DNA from: Actinoallomurus soli
Lineage (GTDB): Bacteria > Actinomycetota > Actinomycetes > Streptosporangiales > Streptosporangiaceae
Length of the DNA stretch: 64,000 nt
Direction of reading: 5' to 3'
NCBI RefSeq assembly: GCF_024055715.1
Contig: NZ_JAMXMV010000024.1
Span: 36,907 to 100,906, forward strand
Of the stretch, positions 52,728 to 61,774 are shown piece after piece. Made by a program: the position numbers and the translations under genes. The first letter of the stretch is position 1, and each line of letters starts with the position of its first letter. Below the pieces are notes generated by a model. The model was given only the letters and a program-made list of their open reading frames with translations, was not told where the DNA came from and did not search any database.

Positions 52728-53567
52728 GTGAAGCTGCTGCGTGTCGGACCGGAAGGCGCCGAACGCCCCGCGGTCCTGGCAGAGGACGGCTCGCTCCTCG
52801 ATCTGTCCGGCCTGACCCGCGAGATCGACGGCGACTTCCTCGCCGCGGATCTGGAGCGGGCCGGGGCGGCGTACGCGGCAGGCGAGCTGCCGCCCATCCA
52901 GAAGACCGAGCGGATCGGCGCACCGCTGGCCCGGCCCGGCAAGGTCGTGTGCATCGGCCTGAACTACCGCGACCACGCGGCGGAGACCGGCGCGGACATC
53001 CCGGCCGAGCCGATCATCTTCATGAAGGCGTCGAACACGGTCATCGGCCCGGACGACGACGTGCTCATCCCCCGGGGCAGCGAGAAGACCGACTACGAGG
53101 TGGAACTGGCCGTCGTCATGGGCGGCCGCGCCCGCTACCTGGACTCGCCGGCGGACGCCCGCCCGCTCATCGCCGGGTACGCGATCAGCAACGACGTCTC
53201 GGAGCGGGAGTTCCAGCTGGAGCGCGGCGGCCAGTGGGACAAGGGCAAGTCCTGCGAGACCTTCAACCCCCTGGGGCCGCACCTCGTGACCGCCGACGAG
53301 ATCGACGATCCGCAGGACCTCGGGCTGCGCCTCTGGGTCAACGGGGAGCTCCGCCAGGACGGCACCACCAAGGACATGATCTTCCCGGTCGACCACCTGA
53401 TCTGGTACCTCAGCCAGTTCATGGTCCTGGACCCCGGGGACGTCATCAACACCGGAACCCCGGCCGGCGTGGCGCTGGGCGGTCCGGGCATCCCCTTCCT
53501 GCGCCGCGGGGACGTCATGGAGCTGGAGATCGACGGGCTCGGCCGGCAGCGGCAGAGGCTCGCATGA
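52728..53567 (+). CDS. FAH-family hydrolase, probable 2,4-diketo-3-deoxy-L-fuconate hydrolase
   Basis: Protein of 279 aa from GTG 52728, AGGGAG nine bases upstream. Fumarylacetoacetate-hydrolase fold: [10 protein letters not shown], metal ligands Glu124 and Glu126 in [20 protein letters not shown], and the C-terminal [11 protein letters not shown]. In the non-phosphorylating L-fucose pathway, the final step cleaves 2,4-diketo-3-deoxy-L-fuconate to pyruvate and L-lactate by such an enzyme. First gene of the long operon, overlapping the dehydratase gene by ATGA. Ureidoglycolate lyase-type function is a less likely alternative. Confidence 0.88.
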   Translation: MKLLRVGPEGAERPAVLAEDGSLLDLSGLTREIDGDFLAADLERAGAAYAAGELPPIQKTERIGAPLARPGKVVCIGLNYRDHAAETGADIPAEPIIFMKASNTVIGPDDDVLIPRGSEKTDYEVELAVVMGGRARYLDSPADARPLIAGYAISNDVSEREFQLERGGQWDKGKSCETFNPLGPHLVTADEIDDPQDLGLRLWVNGELRQDGTTKDMIFPVDHLIWYLSQFMVLDPGDVINTGTPAGVALGGPGIPFLRRGDVMELEIDGLGRQRQRLA

Positions 53568-54847
53568 AGGTCATCGCCCTCGAGGCCCACGACATCCGGT
53601 TCCCGACCTCCCGGCAGCTCGACGGCTCGGACGCGATGAACCCGGACCCGGACTACTCCGCGGCCTACGTCGTGCTGCGCACGGACGAGGGCGGCGAGGG
53701 CCACGGGTTCACGTTCACGATCGGACGCGGTACGGAGGTGTGCGTCGCGGCGATCGAGGCGTACGCGCCGCTGGTCGTCGGACTCGACCTCGACCTGTCC
53801 GACCTGGGCGGATTCGCGCGGCGGCTGCTCCACGACTCCCAGCTGCGCTGGCTCGGCCCGGAGAAGGGCGCGGTCCACATGGCCGCCGCCGCGATCATCA
53901 ACGCCGCGTTCGACCTCGCCGGGCGCGTCGCCGGCAAGCCGGTCTGGCGGCTGCTGGCGGACCTGCCGCCCGAGCAGATCGTCGACCTGGCCGACTGGAG
54001 GTACCTCACCGACGCCCTCCGCCCCGAGGAGGCCGTCGACCTGCTGGCGGCGGCCCGCGCGGGCCGGGAGGAACGGGAGGCCGCCCTGCTGGCCACCGGC
54101 TACCCCGCGTACACGACGACGCCCGGCTGGCTCGGGTACACCGACGACAAGCTCGTGGCCCTCGCCCGGGAGGCCGTCGCGGACGGCTTCACCCAGATCA
54201 AGCTGAAGGTCGGCGGCGACCTGGCCGACGACGTGCGCCGCATGGAGCTGGCCCGCCAGGCGGTCGGGCCGGACATCCGCGTCGCGATCGACGCCAACCA
54301 GCGGTGGGACGTCGGTCAGGCGATCGAGTGGGTCGGGGCGCTCAAGCGGTACGACCCGTGGTGGATCGAGGAGCCGACCAGCCCCGACGACATCCTGGGC
54401 CACGCGGCCGTGCGCCGGGCCGTCCGGCCCGTGCGGGTGGCGACCGGCGAGCACGTCGCGAACCGCGTCATCTTCAAGCAGCTGCTGCAGGCCGAGGCGA
54501 TCGACGTGCTGCAGATCGACGCCTGCCGCGTCGCCGGGGTGCCGGAGAACGTCGCGATCCTCCTGCTCGCCGCCAAGTACGGAGTCCCGGTGTGCCCGCA
54601 CGCCGGCGGCGTCGGGCTGTGCGAGGTCGTGCAGCACCTGTCGATGTTCGACTACCTCGCCGTCAGCGGGAGCACCGAGGACCGCGTCATCGAGTACGTC
54701 GACCACCTGCACGAGCACTTCACCGACCCGGTGCGCATCCGGGACGGCCACTACCTCGCGCCGACGGCCCCGGGAATGTCGGCGCAGATCAGGCCCGAGA
54801 GCCTGCGCGAGTACGCCTACCCCGACGGTGCCGCCTGGAGGTCCTGA
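53564..54847 (+). CDS. L-fuconate dehydratase
   Basis: Protein of 427 aa, the normal FucD length. Enolase superfamily, mandelate racemase group: Lys213-x-Lys215 (QIKLKVGG), metal ligands Asp243 and Asn245 (AIDANQRW), Glu269 ([10 protein letters not shown]) and Glu296 (TGEH), catalytic His346 in [15 protein letters not shown], a motif characteristic of FucD. It removes water from L-fuconate to give 2-keto-3-deoxy-L-fuconate. Overlaps the FAH gene by 4 bp and is 1 bp from the SDR gene. L-rhamnonate or galactonate dehydratase are alternatives, but the His motif favours FucD. Confidence 0.92.
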   Translation: MKVIALEAHDIRFPTSRQLDGSDAMNPDPDYSAAYVVLRTDEGGEGHGFTFTIGRGTEVCVAAIEAYAPLVVGLDLDLSDLGGFARRLLHDSQLRWLGPEKGAVHMAAAAIINAAFDLAGRVAGKPVWRLLADLPPEQIVDLADWRYLTDALRPEEAVDLLAAARAGREEREAALLATGYPAYTTTPGWLGYTDDKLVALAREAVADGFTQIKLKVGGDLADDVRRMELARQAVGPDIRVAIDANQRWDVGQAIEWVGALKRYDPWWIEEPTSPDDILGHAAVRRAVRPVRVATGEHVANRVIFKQLLQAEAIDVLQIDACRVAGVPENVAILLLAAKYGVPVCPHAGGVGLCEVVQHLSMFDYLAVSGSTEDRVIEYVDHLHEHFTDPVRIRDGHYLAPTAPGMSAQIRPESLREYAYPDGAAWRS

Positions 54848-54848
54848 C

Positions 54849-55592
54849 GTGGAATTCGACGGCATCAAGGCGATCGTCACCGGAGGGGCCTCCGGCATCG
54901 GCCTCGCCACCGCCCGGCTGCTCACCGAGCGCGGTGCGACCGTGACCTGTCTCGACCTGGCCGAACCGCCCGCGCCCCTGCACGGGGTACGGGCCGACGT
55001 ACGGGACGACGCGTCCGTCCGCGCGGCGGTCGCGGCGGCGGCCGGCCACCTCGGCGGCCTGGACGTGCTGGTCAACAACGCCGGGATCGGCGCGCAGGGC
55101 ACGGTCGAGGACAACGACGACGACGAGTGGCGCGACGTCTTCGACGTGAACGTGTTCGGCATGGTGCGCGTGACCCGCGCGGCGCTGCCGTACCTGCGCC
55201 GATCCGAGCACGCCGCGATCGTCAACACCTGCTCGATCGCGGCCACCGCCGGGCTGCCGCAGCGGGCGCTGTACTCGGCGACCAAGGGCGCCGTGCAGTC
55301 GCTCACCCTGGCGATGGCGGCGGATCACCTGCGCGACGGTATCCGGGTGACCTGCGTGAACCCGGGCACCGCCGACACCCCCTGGATCGGCCGGCTGCTC
55401 GCCGCGACCGGCGATCCGGAGGCGGAGCGGGCCGCCCTTGCGGCCCGGCAGCCGAGCGGCCGGCTGGTCAGCCCGGAGGAGGTCGCCGCGGCGATCGCCT
55501 ACCTGGCCGGCCCGCTGGCGTCGGCGACGACAGGAACGGCGCTGGCGGTCGACGGGGGCATGGCCGGCCTGCGACTTCGCCCAGAGAGATGA
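54849..55592 (+). CDS. SDR, probable 2-keto-3-deoxy-L-fuconate dehydrogenase
   Basis: Protein of 247 aa from GTG 54849. Classical SDR: TGGASGIG (11-18), NNAGIGAQG, catalytic Ser in NTCSIAA and Tyr/Lys in YSATKGA, then PGTADTPWIGRLL, seen in many KDF dehydrogenases. The reaction fits the gap in the pathway: NAD-dependent oxidation of 2-keto-3-deoxy-L-fuconate to the 2,4-diketo acid. It is 1 bp after the FucD stop codon and 7 bp before the transporter gene. L-fucose dehydrogenase activity is an alternative, but an AKR downstream fills that step. Confidence 0.85.
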   Translation: MEFDGIKAIVTGGASGIGLATARLLTERGATVTCLDLAEPPAPLHGVRADVRDDASVRAAVAAAAGHLGGLDVLVNNAGIGAQGTVEDNDDDEWRDVFDVNVFGMVRVTRAALPYLRRSEHAAIVNTCSIAATAGLPQRALYSATKGAVQSLTLAMAADHLRDGIRVTCVNPGTADTPWIGRLLAATGDPEAERAALAARQPSGRLVSPEEVAAAIAYLAGPLASATTGTALAVDGGMAGLRLRPER

Positions 55593-55599
55593 GGACGCG

Positions 55600-56649
55600 A
55601 TGAAGCGAGGAATGCTGGCGGCGGGTGCCGTCATCGCGGCGGCCGCCTGCCTGACGGCCGGGTGTAAGAGCAGCAGCGGCGGCGGCTCGGCCGGCGGCGG
55701 CGCCGTCGGGGTGGACTACCCCCGGTCCGACACCGACTTCTGGAACTCCTACATCAAGTACGTCCCGCAGTACGGCAAGCAGGACGGCCTGGACCTGAAG
55801 ACCACCAACTCCGAGAACGACATCGCCAAGCTCGCCGCCAACGTCCAGTCGCTCATGGGCCAGGGCGTGAAGGGCATGGTCCTGGCGCCGCAGGACACCG
55901 CCGCGGTGGCGCCGACGCTGAACCAGCTGAAGCAGAAGAAGATCCCGGTGGTCACCGTCGACACCCGCCCGGACAAGGGCGACGTCTACATGGTGGTCCG
56001 CGCCGACAACCGCGCGTACGGCGAGAAGGCCTGCAGGTTCCTCGGCGACACGCTGAAGGGCAAGGGCAAGGTCGCGATGCTGGAGGGCGATCTGGCCTCC
56101 ATCAACGGCCGGGACCGCACCGAGGCGTTCGACCAGTGCATGTCCCAGAACTACCCGGGCATCAAGGTCATCGGCCTGCCCACCGAGTGGAAGGGCGACG
56201 TCGGCGCGAACAAGCTGCAGACCACGCTCGCCGCGAACCCGGACCTGAACGGGATCTACATGCAGGCCGGCGGCGCGTTCCTCGCCCCGACGCTCAACGT
56301 GCTGAAGCAGAAGGGCCTGATCTTCCCGCCGGGGAACCCGAAGCACATCACGATCATCTCCAACGACGGCATCCCGGAGGAGTTGAAGGCGATCGGGGCC
56401 GGGCAGATCGACGCGACCGTCTCCCAGCCCGCCGACCTGTACGCGAAGTACGCGCTGTACTACGTGAAGGCCGCCCTCGACGGCAAGAAGTTCGCCCCGG
56501 GCAAGACCGACCACGACTCGACGATCGTCGCGCCGCGGCCCGGCCTGCTCGAGGACCAGCTGCCCGCGCCGCTGGTCACCAAGGACGGCACCTACGCGGG
56601 CTCGCTGAAGGCGACGGACCCCCAGCTCTGGGGCAATCAAGTCAAATGA
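55600..56649 (+). CDS. Sugar ABC transporter substrate-binding lipoprotein
   Basis: Protein of 349 aa from ATG 55600. Signal peptide ends in LTAGC (lipid-modified Cys22) followed by a Ser/Gly linker. A periplasmic-binding type 1 domain (RbsB-like) follows: YPRSDTDFWNSYIKYVPQYG, then GMVLAPQDTAAVAPTLNQLK, VVTVDTRPDKGD, MLEGDLASINGRDRTEAF and ISNDGIPEELKAIGAG. It should bind the transported monosaccharide (L-fucose by context) outside the membrane. The ATGA overlap with the ATPase gene indicates coupled translation. Confidence 0.92.
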   Translation: MKRGMLAAGAVIAAAACLTAGCKSSSGGGSAGGGAVGVDYPRSDTDFWNSYIKYVPQYGKQDGLDLKTTNSENDIAKLAANVQSLMGQGVKGMVLAPQDTAAVAPTLNQLKQKKIPVVTVDTRPDKGDVYMVVRADNRAYGEKACRFLGDTLKGKGKVAMLEGDLASINGRDRTEAFDQCMSQNYPGIKVIGLPTEWKGDVGANKLQTTLAANPDLNGIYMQAGGAFLAPTLNVLKQKGLIFPPGNPKHITIISNDGIPEELKAIGAGQIDATVSQPADLYAKYALYYVKAALDGKKFAPGKTDHDSTIVAPRPGLLEDQLPAPLVTKDGTYAGSLKATDPQLWGNQVK

Positions 56650-58163
56650 GCCATTCCGCCAGCGCCGCGGCCGGCGTACGGCCGGTCGCGGCGGCGCACA
56701 GGATCAGCAAGCGGTTCGGCGTGACCGTCGCGCTCGACGACGTGTCGCTCGCCGTGGACGACGGCGACATCCACGCCCTCGTCGGCCGCAACGGCGCCGG
56801 GAAGTCGACCCTCGTGTCGATCCTCACCGGCCTCGTCCCCCCGGACTCCGGAACGGTGGAGTTCGGCGGCGAGCCCGCCCCGCCGCTCGCGGACCGCGAG
56901 GCGTGGCGGCAGCGGGTCGCCTGCGTCTACCAGAAGCTCACCGTCATCCCCTCCCTGTCCGTGGCCGAGAATCTGTTCCTGAACAGGCAGGGCCGTGGCC
57001 TGATCTCCTGGGGCTCGCTGCGCCGCCGCGCCCGCGAGCTGCTGGACGCCTGGGAGGTCGACGTCGACGTGCGGGCGCCCGCCGAGCGCCTCACCGTCGA
57101 GCAGCGGCAGCTGGTGGAGATCGCGCGGGCGCTGTCGCACGGCTCGCGGTTCATCATCCTCGACGAGCCGACCGCCCAGCTCGACGGCCAGGCGATCGAG
57201 CGGCTGTTCGCCCGCATGCGCTCCCTGCGGGAGTCGGGGGTGACGTTCCTGTTCATCAGCCACCATCTCGACGAGGTGTACGAGGTCTGCGACACCGTCA
57301 CCGTGATGCGCGACGCCCGGCACATCGTGACCTCCCCGGTCGCGGAGCTGGGCAAGGAGGCGCTGGTCACCGCGATGACCGGCGAGGCCACCGGGCTGAT
57401 CGCCCTCGGCGCCGCCCGATCCGCGCCGGCGGGCGGCGCCGCGCCCGTGCTGACCGTCACCGGACTCGGCGTCCCGGGCGTCTTCGAGGACGTCTCGCTG
57501 ACCGTCGCGCCCGGCGAGATCGTCGGGCTGGCCGGCGCCGGCGGCTCGGGCAAGATGGCCGTCGGCGAGTCGATCGTCGGCCTGCGCCGGGCCGCCCGCG
57601 GCACCGTCGAGATCGGCGGTACGACGCCCCGGCCGGGCAGCGTGCCGGCCGCGCTGCGGGCCGGCCTCGGGTTCGTCCCGCAGGACCGGCACCGGGAGGG
57701 CCTGGTCCCCGGTCTGTCCATCGCCGAGAACACCACCCTGACCGTCCCCGAGCGGCTCGGCCGCTTCGGGTTCGTCGGGCCGCGGCGGCGCGACGAGCTC
57801 GGCGCCAAGGCCATCGGCGACCTGGACATCAAGGCGGCCGGGCCGGACCAGCCGGTGTCCGCGCTGTCCGGCGGCAACCAGCAGAAGGTCGTCATGGCCC
57901 GCGCGCTCGCGGGGGACCCGAAGGTGCTGGTGCTCATGCAGCCCACCGCCGGGGTCGACGTCAAGGCGAAGGAGACGCTGCTCGGCACGGCCTCCGCGGC
58001 GGCCACCGGAGGCGCGGGCGTCCTGGTGATCTCCGACGACCTCGACGACCTCCGCCCCTGCGACCGGGTGATCGTCCTGTTCAAGGGCGCCGTCGTCGCC
58101 GAGATGCCGACCGGCTGGGCCGACCACGAACTGATCGCCGCGATGGAGGGCATCCGTGACTGA
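56646..58163 (+). CDS. Sugar ABC transporter ATPase (two NBDs, second degenerate)
   Basis: Protein of 505 aa, RbsA/MglA layout. NBD1: Walker A GRNGAGKST (47-55), signature LTVEQRQ (149-155, without the central Gly of LSxGxQQ), Walker B IILDEPT with Asp173 and Glu174. NBD2: altered Walker A GAGGSGKM (297-304), intact signature LSGGNQQK (407-414) and altered Walker B VLVLMQPT, with Met431 and Gln432 in place of Asp-Glu. One composite ATP site (Walker A1/B1 with signature 2) is complete and the other is degenerate. It powers uptake of the pathway sugar. Overlaps the binding-protein gene by 4 bp and the permease gene by 8 bp. Confidence 0.92.
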   Translation: MSHSASAAAGVRPVAAAHRISKRFGVTVALDDVSLAVDDGDIHALVGRNGAGKSTLVSILTGLVPPDSGTVEFGGEPAPPLADREAWRQRVACVYQKLTVIPSLSVAENLFLNRQGRGLISWGSLRRRARELLDAWEVDVDVRAPAERLTVEQRQLVEIARALSHGSRFIILDEPTAQLDGQAIERLFARMRSLRESGVTFLFISHHLDEVYEVCDTVTVMRDARHIVTSPVAELGKEALVTAMTGEATGLIALGAARSAPAGGAAPVLTVTGLGVPGVFEDVSLTVAPGEIVGLAGAGGSGKMAVGESIVGLRRAARGTVEIGGTTPRPGSVPAALRAGLGFVPQDRHREGLVPGLSIAENTTLTVPERLGRFGFVGPRRRDELGAKAIGDLDIKAAGPDQPVSALSGGNQQKVVMARALAGDPKVLVLMQPTAGVDVKAKETLLGTASAAATGGAGVLVISDDLDDLRPCDRVIVLFKGAVVAEMPTGWADHELIAAMEGIRD

Positions 58164-59169
58164 GACACAGACGGCCATGGCCGCGCCGGCCCGCGGCCGG
58201 ATCACCGCGCCACGGCTGGCGCGCCTGCGCGACCTCGCGCTGGTCCCGGCGATCATCGTGATCGCCATCGTCGGCTACTTCGTCAACCCGGTGTTCCTGC
58301 ACTGGGACAACCTGGTCAACGTCCTGCAGCAGCAGTCGGAGATCTCGCTGCTCGTCCTGGCCGAGGCGCTCATCCTCATCTGCGGGCGGATGGACCTGTC
58401 GCTGGAGTCGACGTTCGGCCTCGCGCCGGGCGTCGCCGCCTGGCTCGTGCTCGCCCCCGGCGTCACGCACGGCGTCGGCTGGCTGTCCGGCGCGTGGTCG
58501 ATCCCGGTCACGCTGGTGATCGGTGCCGTCATCGGCTGGGTCAACGGCCTGCTCATCGTGCGGTTCCGCCTGAACGGCTTCATCGTCACGCTGGGCATGC
58601 TGATCGTGCTGCGCGGCCTGCTGACCGGGATCAGCGGCGGCAAGACGTTCTTCAACCTGCCGTCCTCCATGATCTACCTGGGCAACGCCGTCTGGCTGGG
58701 CCTGCCCGCCTCGATCTGGATCTGCCTGGTCCTGTACGCCCTGGCCATCGCGGTCACCGGCTACACCCGCTGGGGCCGGGCGCTGTACGCCATCGGCGGC
58801 AACGCCGACGCGGCCCGCGCCGCCGGCATCCGCGTCGACCGGGTGCTGTGGGGCACGCTCGTGCTGGCGAGCCTCCTCGCCGCCCTCGGCGGCCTGCTGC
58901 TGACCGGGCGGCTCGCCTCCGTGGCGGCCAGCCAGGGCAACGGCGCGATCTTCACGGTGTTCGCGGCGGCGGTGATCGGCGGCGTCTCGCTCAACGGCGG
59001 CAAGGGCACGATCTTCGGCGCCTTCACCGGCATCCTGCTGCTCTACATGATCCAGAACGTGCTCACGCTCGCCGGCGTCCCGGCGCAGTGGATCGGCGCG
59101 CTGAACGGTGCGATCATCCTCATCGCGCTGATCATCAGCCGGATCACGTCGGGTCAGGCACAGGAGTAG
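58156..59169 (+). CDS. Sugar ABC transporter permease (RbsC-like)
   Basis: Protein of 337 aa from GTG 58156, inside the ATPase gene end. About 9-10 membrane helices; RbsC-type motifs: VLAEALILICGRMDLSLES, GFIVTLGMLIVLRGLLTG, YAIGGNADAARAAGI (the EAA-like coupling loop) and AAVIGGVSLNGGKGTIFG. It forms the sugar channel as a homodimer with the ATPase. Only one permease gene is present, as in ribose-type importers. Followed after 2 bp by the AKR gene. Confidence 0.92.
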   Translation: MTETQTAMAAPARGRITAPRLARLRDLALVPAIIVIAIVGYFVNPVFLHWDNLVNVLQQQSEISLLVLAEALILICGRMDLSLESTFGLAPGVAAWLVLAPGVTHGVGWLSGAWSIPVTLVIGAVIGWVNGLLIVRFRLNGFIVTLGMLIVLRGLLTGISGGKTFFNLPSSMIYLGNAVWLGLPASIWICLVLYALAIAVTGYTRWGRALYAIGGNADAARAAGIRVDRVLWGTLVLASLLAALGGLLLTGRLASVAASQGNGAIFTVFAAAVIGGVSLNGGKGTIFGAFTGILLLYMIQNVLTLAGVPAQWIGALNGAIILIALIISRITSGQAQE

Positions 59170-59171
59170 CG

Positions 59172-60188
59172 ATGGAACGCCGCAGACTCGGAAGGTCGCC
59201 CGTCGAGGTGACGACGCTGTCGTTCGGCGGCGCGGCGATCGGCGGGCTCTTCGCCCCGGTCTCCGACGCCGACGCCACGGCGGCCGTACGCCGTGCCCGC
59301 GAGCGCGGCATCGGATACTTCGACACCGCGCCGCACTACGGCGCCGGCCGGAGCGAACGCCGCCTCGGCGCCGCCCTGACCGACGCGCCCGCCGGCGCCG
59401 ACCGGAGCGGCGCACCCGCCGGTGCCTCACCGACCGGCGCGTCCGCCGTGACCGGTGCGTCCGCCGGGGCGGTCGTGACCGGCGAGTACGTCCTGTCGAC
59501 CAAGGTCGGGCGGTTGCTCGTCCCCCTCGGGCCGGGGGAGCCGCCCGAGCCGGAGGGGTTCGCCGATCCGCCGCCGTACCGGCGGGTCTGGGACTGGAGC
59601 GCCGACGGCGTCCGCCGCTCCCTGGAGGAGTCGCTGAAACGCCTCGGCGCCGACCGCGTGGACGTCGTCTACCTGCACGACCCGGACGAGCACGAGGAGG
59701 AGGTGTACACGACGGCGTACCCGGCGCTGGCCGCGCTCCGTGACGAGGGCGTGGTCGGCGCGATCGGCGCGGGGATGAACCAGACCCCCATGCTGACGCG
59801 GTTCGTCGAACGCCTCGACCTGGACGTCGTGCTGTGCGCCGGGCGGTACACCCTCCTCGACCGGTCCGCCGAGGAGGACCTGTTCCCCGCCTGCGCGCGG
59901 CGCGGCACGTCGGTCGTCGCCGGTGGCGTGTACAACTCCGGGCTGCTGGCGGGGGGCACGACGTACGACTACGCGCCGGCTCCGCCGGAGCTGCTGGAGC
60001 GCGTGGCCCGGCTGGAGCGGATCTGCGCCGAGCACGGCGTGCCGCTGCGCGCGGCGGCGCTGCGGTTCCCGCTCCGGCACCCGGCCGTGGCGAGCGTCGT
60101 CGTCGGCTGCCGCAGCGCGGCCGAGGTCGACGACAACTGCGACCTGTTCGAGCGGGACATCCCCGAGGCCCTCTGGGAGGCCCTGTGA
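59172..60188 (+). CDS. Aldo/keto reductase, probable L-fucose dehydrogenase
   Basis: Protein of 338 aa with AGGAG five bases before the ATG. AKR tetrad: Asp51 and Tyr56 (YFDTAPHYGAGRSE), Lys111 (STKVGR), and His in VVYLHDPDEH at about 167. This fits the D-threo-aldose 1-dehydrogenase/L-fucose dehydrogenase group, which oxidises the sugar at C1 to a lactone with NAD(P). A low-complexity Ala/Gly/Ser/Thr insert (about 72-100, with APAGAS, PTGASA, TGASAG units) lengthens the loop after the tetrad Tyr. Overlaps the lactonase gene by GTGA. Confidence 0.87.
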   Translation: MERRRLGRSPVEVTTLSFGGAAIGGLFAPVSDADATAAVRRARERGIGYFDTAPHYGAGRSERRLGAALTDAPAGADRSGAPAGASPTGASAVTGASAGAVVTGEYVLSTKVGRLLVPLGPGEPPEPEGFADPPPYRRVWDWSADGVRRSLEESLKRLGADRVDVVYLHDPDEHEEEVYTTAYPALAALRDEGVVGAIGAGMNQTPMLTRFVERLDLDVVLCAGRYTLLDRSAEEDLFPACARRGTSVVAGGVYNSGLLAGGTTYDYAPAPPELLERVARLERICAEHGVPLRAAALRFPLRHPAVASVVVGCRSAAEVDDNCDLFERDIPEALWEAL

Positions 60189-61069
60189 GCGAGCTGGTCG
60201 ACGCCCATCACCACCTGTGGGACACCGGCGTCCGCGACTACCCCTGGATGGACGGGCCCTGGGCCGACCCCATCCGGGGCCGCTTCGACGCGGCCCGCTA
60301 CACCGAGCTGATCCGGCCGTACGGCGTGCGGACCTCGATCGTCGTCCAGGCGCTGCAGGACGTCGCGGAGACCTACGACCTCCTGTCCGTCGCGGCCGAT
60401 CCCGTCGAGGCGGATTCCGCCGCGGCCGATCCGGTCGAGGGTGACGCGCCGGGCCCGGTCGCGGGCGTGGTCGGCTGGGTCGACCTCACCGCGCCGGACG
60501 TCGCCGACCGGATCGCCGAGGTGCGCGCGAGCCCGTCCGGCCGGCTGCTCGTCGGAATCCGGCACCTCGCCCAGGACGAGCCGGACCCCGCGTGGCTGCT
60601 GCGCCCGGACGTCCTGCGCGGCGTCGAGGCCGTCGGAGCCGCCGGCCTGGTGTACGACGTGCTGGTGCGGCCGCCGCAGGCCACCGCCGCCCTGGAGCTC
60701 GCGCGCCGGCTGCCGGAGGTGTCCTTCGTCCTCGACCACGCCGGCAAGCCCGACATCGCCGGCGGCGCGTGGGAGCCATGGGCGGGCTGGATCACCGCGC
60801 TCGCCGCGCTGCCCAACGTGACGGTCAAGCTGTCCGGCCTCGTCACCGAGGCGGCGCCGGACTGGGAACCGGTCGGCATCCTGCCGTACGCCCGCCACGT
60901 GCTGGACTCCTTCGGTGCCGACCGCGTGATGTACGGCTCCGACTGGCCGGTCTGCACGCTCGCCGCGTCGTACGGCCAGGTTTTCGACCTCGCCCGGGAG
61001 GCGGTGCCGGCCGGCGACCGGGACGCGGTGTTCGGCGGAACGGCCCGCCGCGTGTACGGACTAAGTTGA
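60185..61069 (+). CDS. Amidohydrolase_2 family lactonase, probable L-fucono-1,5-lactonase
   Basis: Protein of 294 aa from GTG 60185. Metal-dependent TIM barrel: DAHHHLWD near the N-terminus (HxH at 8 and 10), GIRHLAQDE, LDHAGKPD and YGSDWPVC near the C-terminus, as in L-fucono- and L-rhamnono-lactonases. It hydrolyses the lactone from the dehydrogenase to L-fuconate. An Asp/Glu/Ala-rich insert with near repeats (AADPVEADSA, AADPVEGDA; about 70-88) is not found in the typical enzyme. Overlap of 4 bp with the AKR gene. Confidence 0.88.
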   Translation: MSELVDAHHHLWDTGVRDYPWMDGPWADPIRGRFDAARYTELIRPYGVRTSIVVQALQDVAETYDLLSVAADPVEADSAAADPVEGDAPGPVAGVVGWVDLTAPDVADRIAEVRASPSGRLLVGIRHLAQDEPDPAWLLRPDVLRGVEAVGAAGLVYDVLVRPPQATAALELARRLPEVSFVLDHAGKPDIAGGAWEPWAGWITALAALPNVTVKLSGLVTEAAPDWEPVGILPYARHVLDSFGADRVMYGSDWPVCTLAASYGQVFDLAREAVPAGDRDAVFGGTARRVYGLS

Positions 61070-61073
61070 GGTC

Positions 61074-61772
61074 ATGCGGGTCGCACTGTTCGTCACCTGC
61101 GTGAACGACACGATCTTCCCGGGCACCGGGAGGGCGACGGTCCGGCTGCTGGAGCGGCTCGGCTGCACGGTCGACTTCCCGATGGAACAGACCTGCTGCG
61201 GGCAGATGCACTTCAACACCGGCTACCGCGACGACGCCCGAGCGCTGGCCCGCCGCTTGATCTCCGCGTTCGACGGCTACGACGCGATCGTGGTGCCGTC
61301 CGGGTCGTGCGCCGCGATGGTCCGGGAGTGGTATCCCTCGCTCGGCGTCACGCCGCCGGCCGGGGTGCACGAGCTGTCGGAGTTCCTGGTCGACGTCCTA
61401 GGAGTCACCGACGTCGGCGCGTACTTCCCGCACACGGTGACCTACCACCCGACCTGTCACTCGCTCCGGGCGCTGAAGGTCGGCTCCCGGCCGCTCGACC
61501 TGCTGTCCCAGGTGCGCGGGCTCACCCTCGTTCCGCTGGGCGGCGCGGAGGAGTGCTGCGGGTTCGGCGGCACCTTCGCGCTCAAGAATCCCGCCGTGTC
61601 GGCCGCGATGTGCGCCGACAAGGTCCGGGGCGTCCTCGACACCGGCGCCGAGGTGCTGTGCGCCGCCGACAACTCCTGCCTCATGCACATCGGCGGCTCG
61701 CTGATCCGCCAGCGCGCCGGCGTCCGCGTCCTCCACCTCGCCCAGATCCTCGCCTCGACGGAGGAGGATTGA
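61074..61772 (+). CDS. lutA: L-lactate utilisation protein LutA
   Basis: Protein of 232 aa with two CCG (DUF224) domains: QTCCGQMHFNTG (from residue 39) and EECCGFGGTF, with Cys9 (VTCVND) and HPTCHSL as partners. LutA, LutB and LutC together oxidise L-lactate to pyruvate as an iron-sulfur complex at the membrane. GAGG precedes the ATG by three bases and 4 bp separate it from the lactonase gene, so it is part of the fucose operon. This makes sense because the fucose pathway yields L-lactate. Confidence 0.93.
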   Translation: MRVALFVTCVNDTIFPGTGRATVRLLERLGCTVDFPMEQTCCGQMHFNTGYRDDARALARRLISAFDGYDAIVVPSGSCAAMVREWYPSLGVTPPAGVHELSEFLVDVLGVTDVGAYFPHTVTYHPTCHSLRALKVGSRPLDLLSQVRGLTLVPLGGAEECCGFGGTFALKNPAVSAAMCADKVRGVLDTGAEVLCAADNSCLMHIGGSLIRQRAGVRVLHLAQILASTEED

Positions 61773-61774
61773 CC

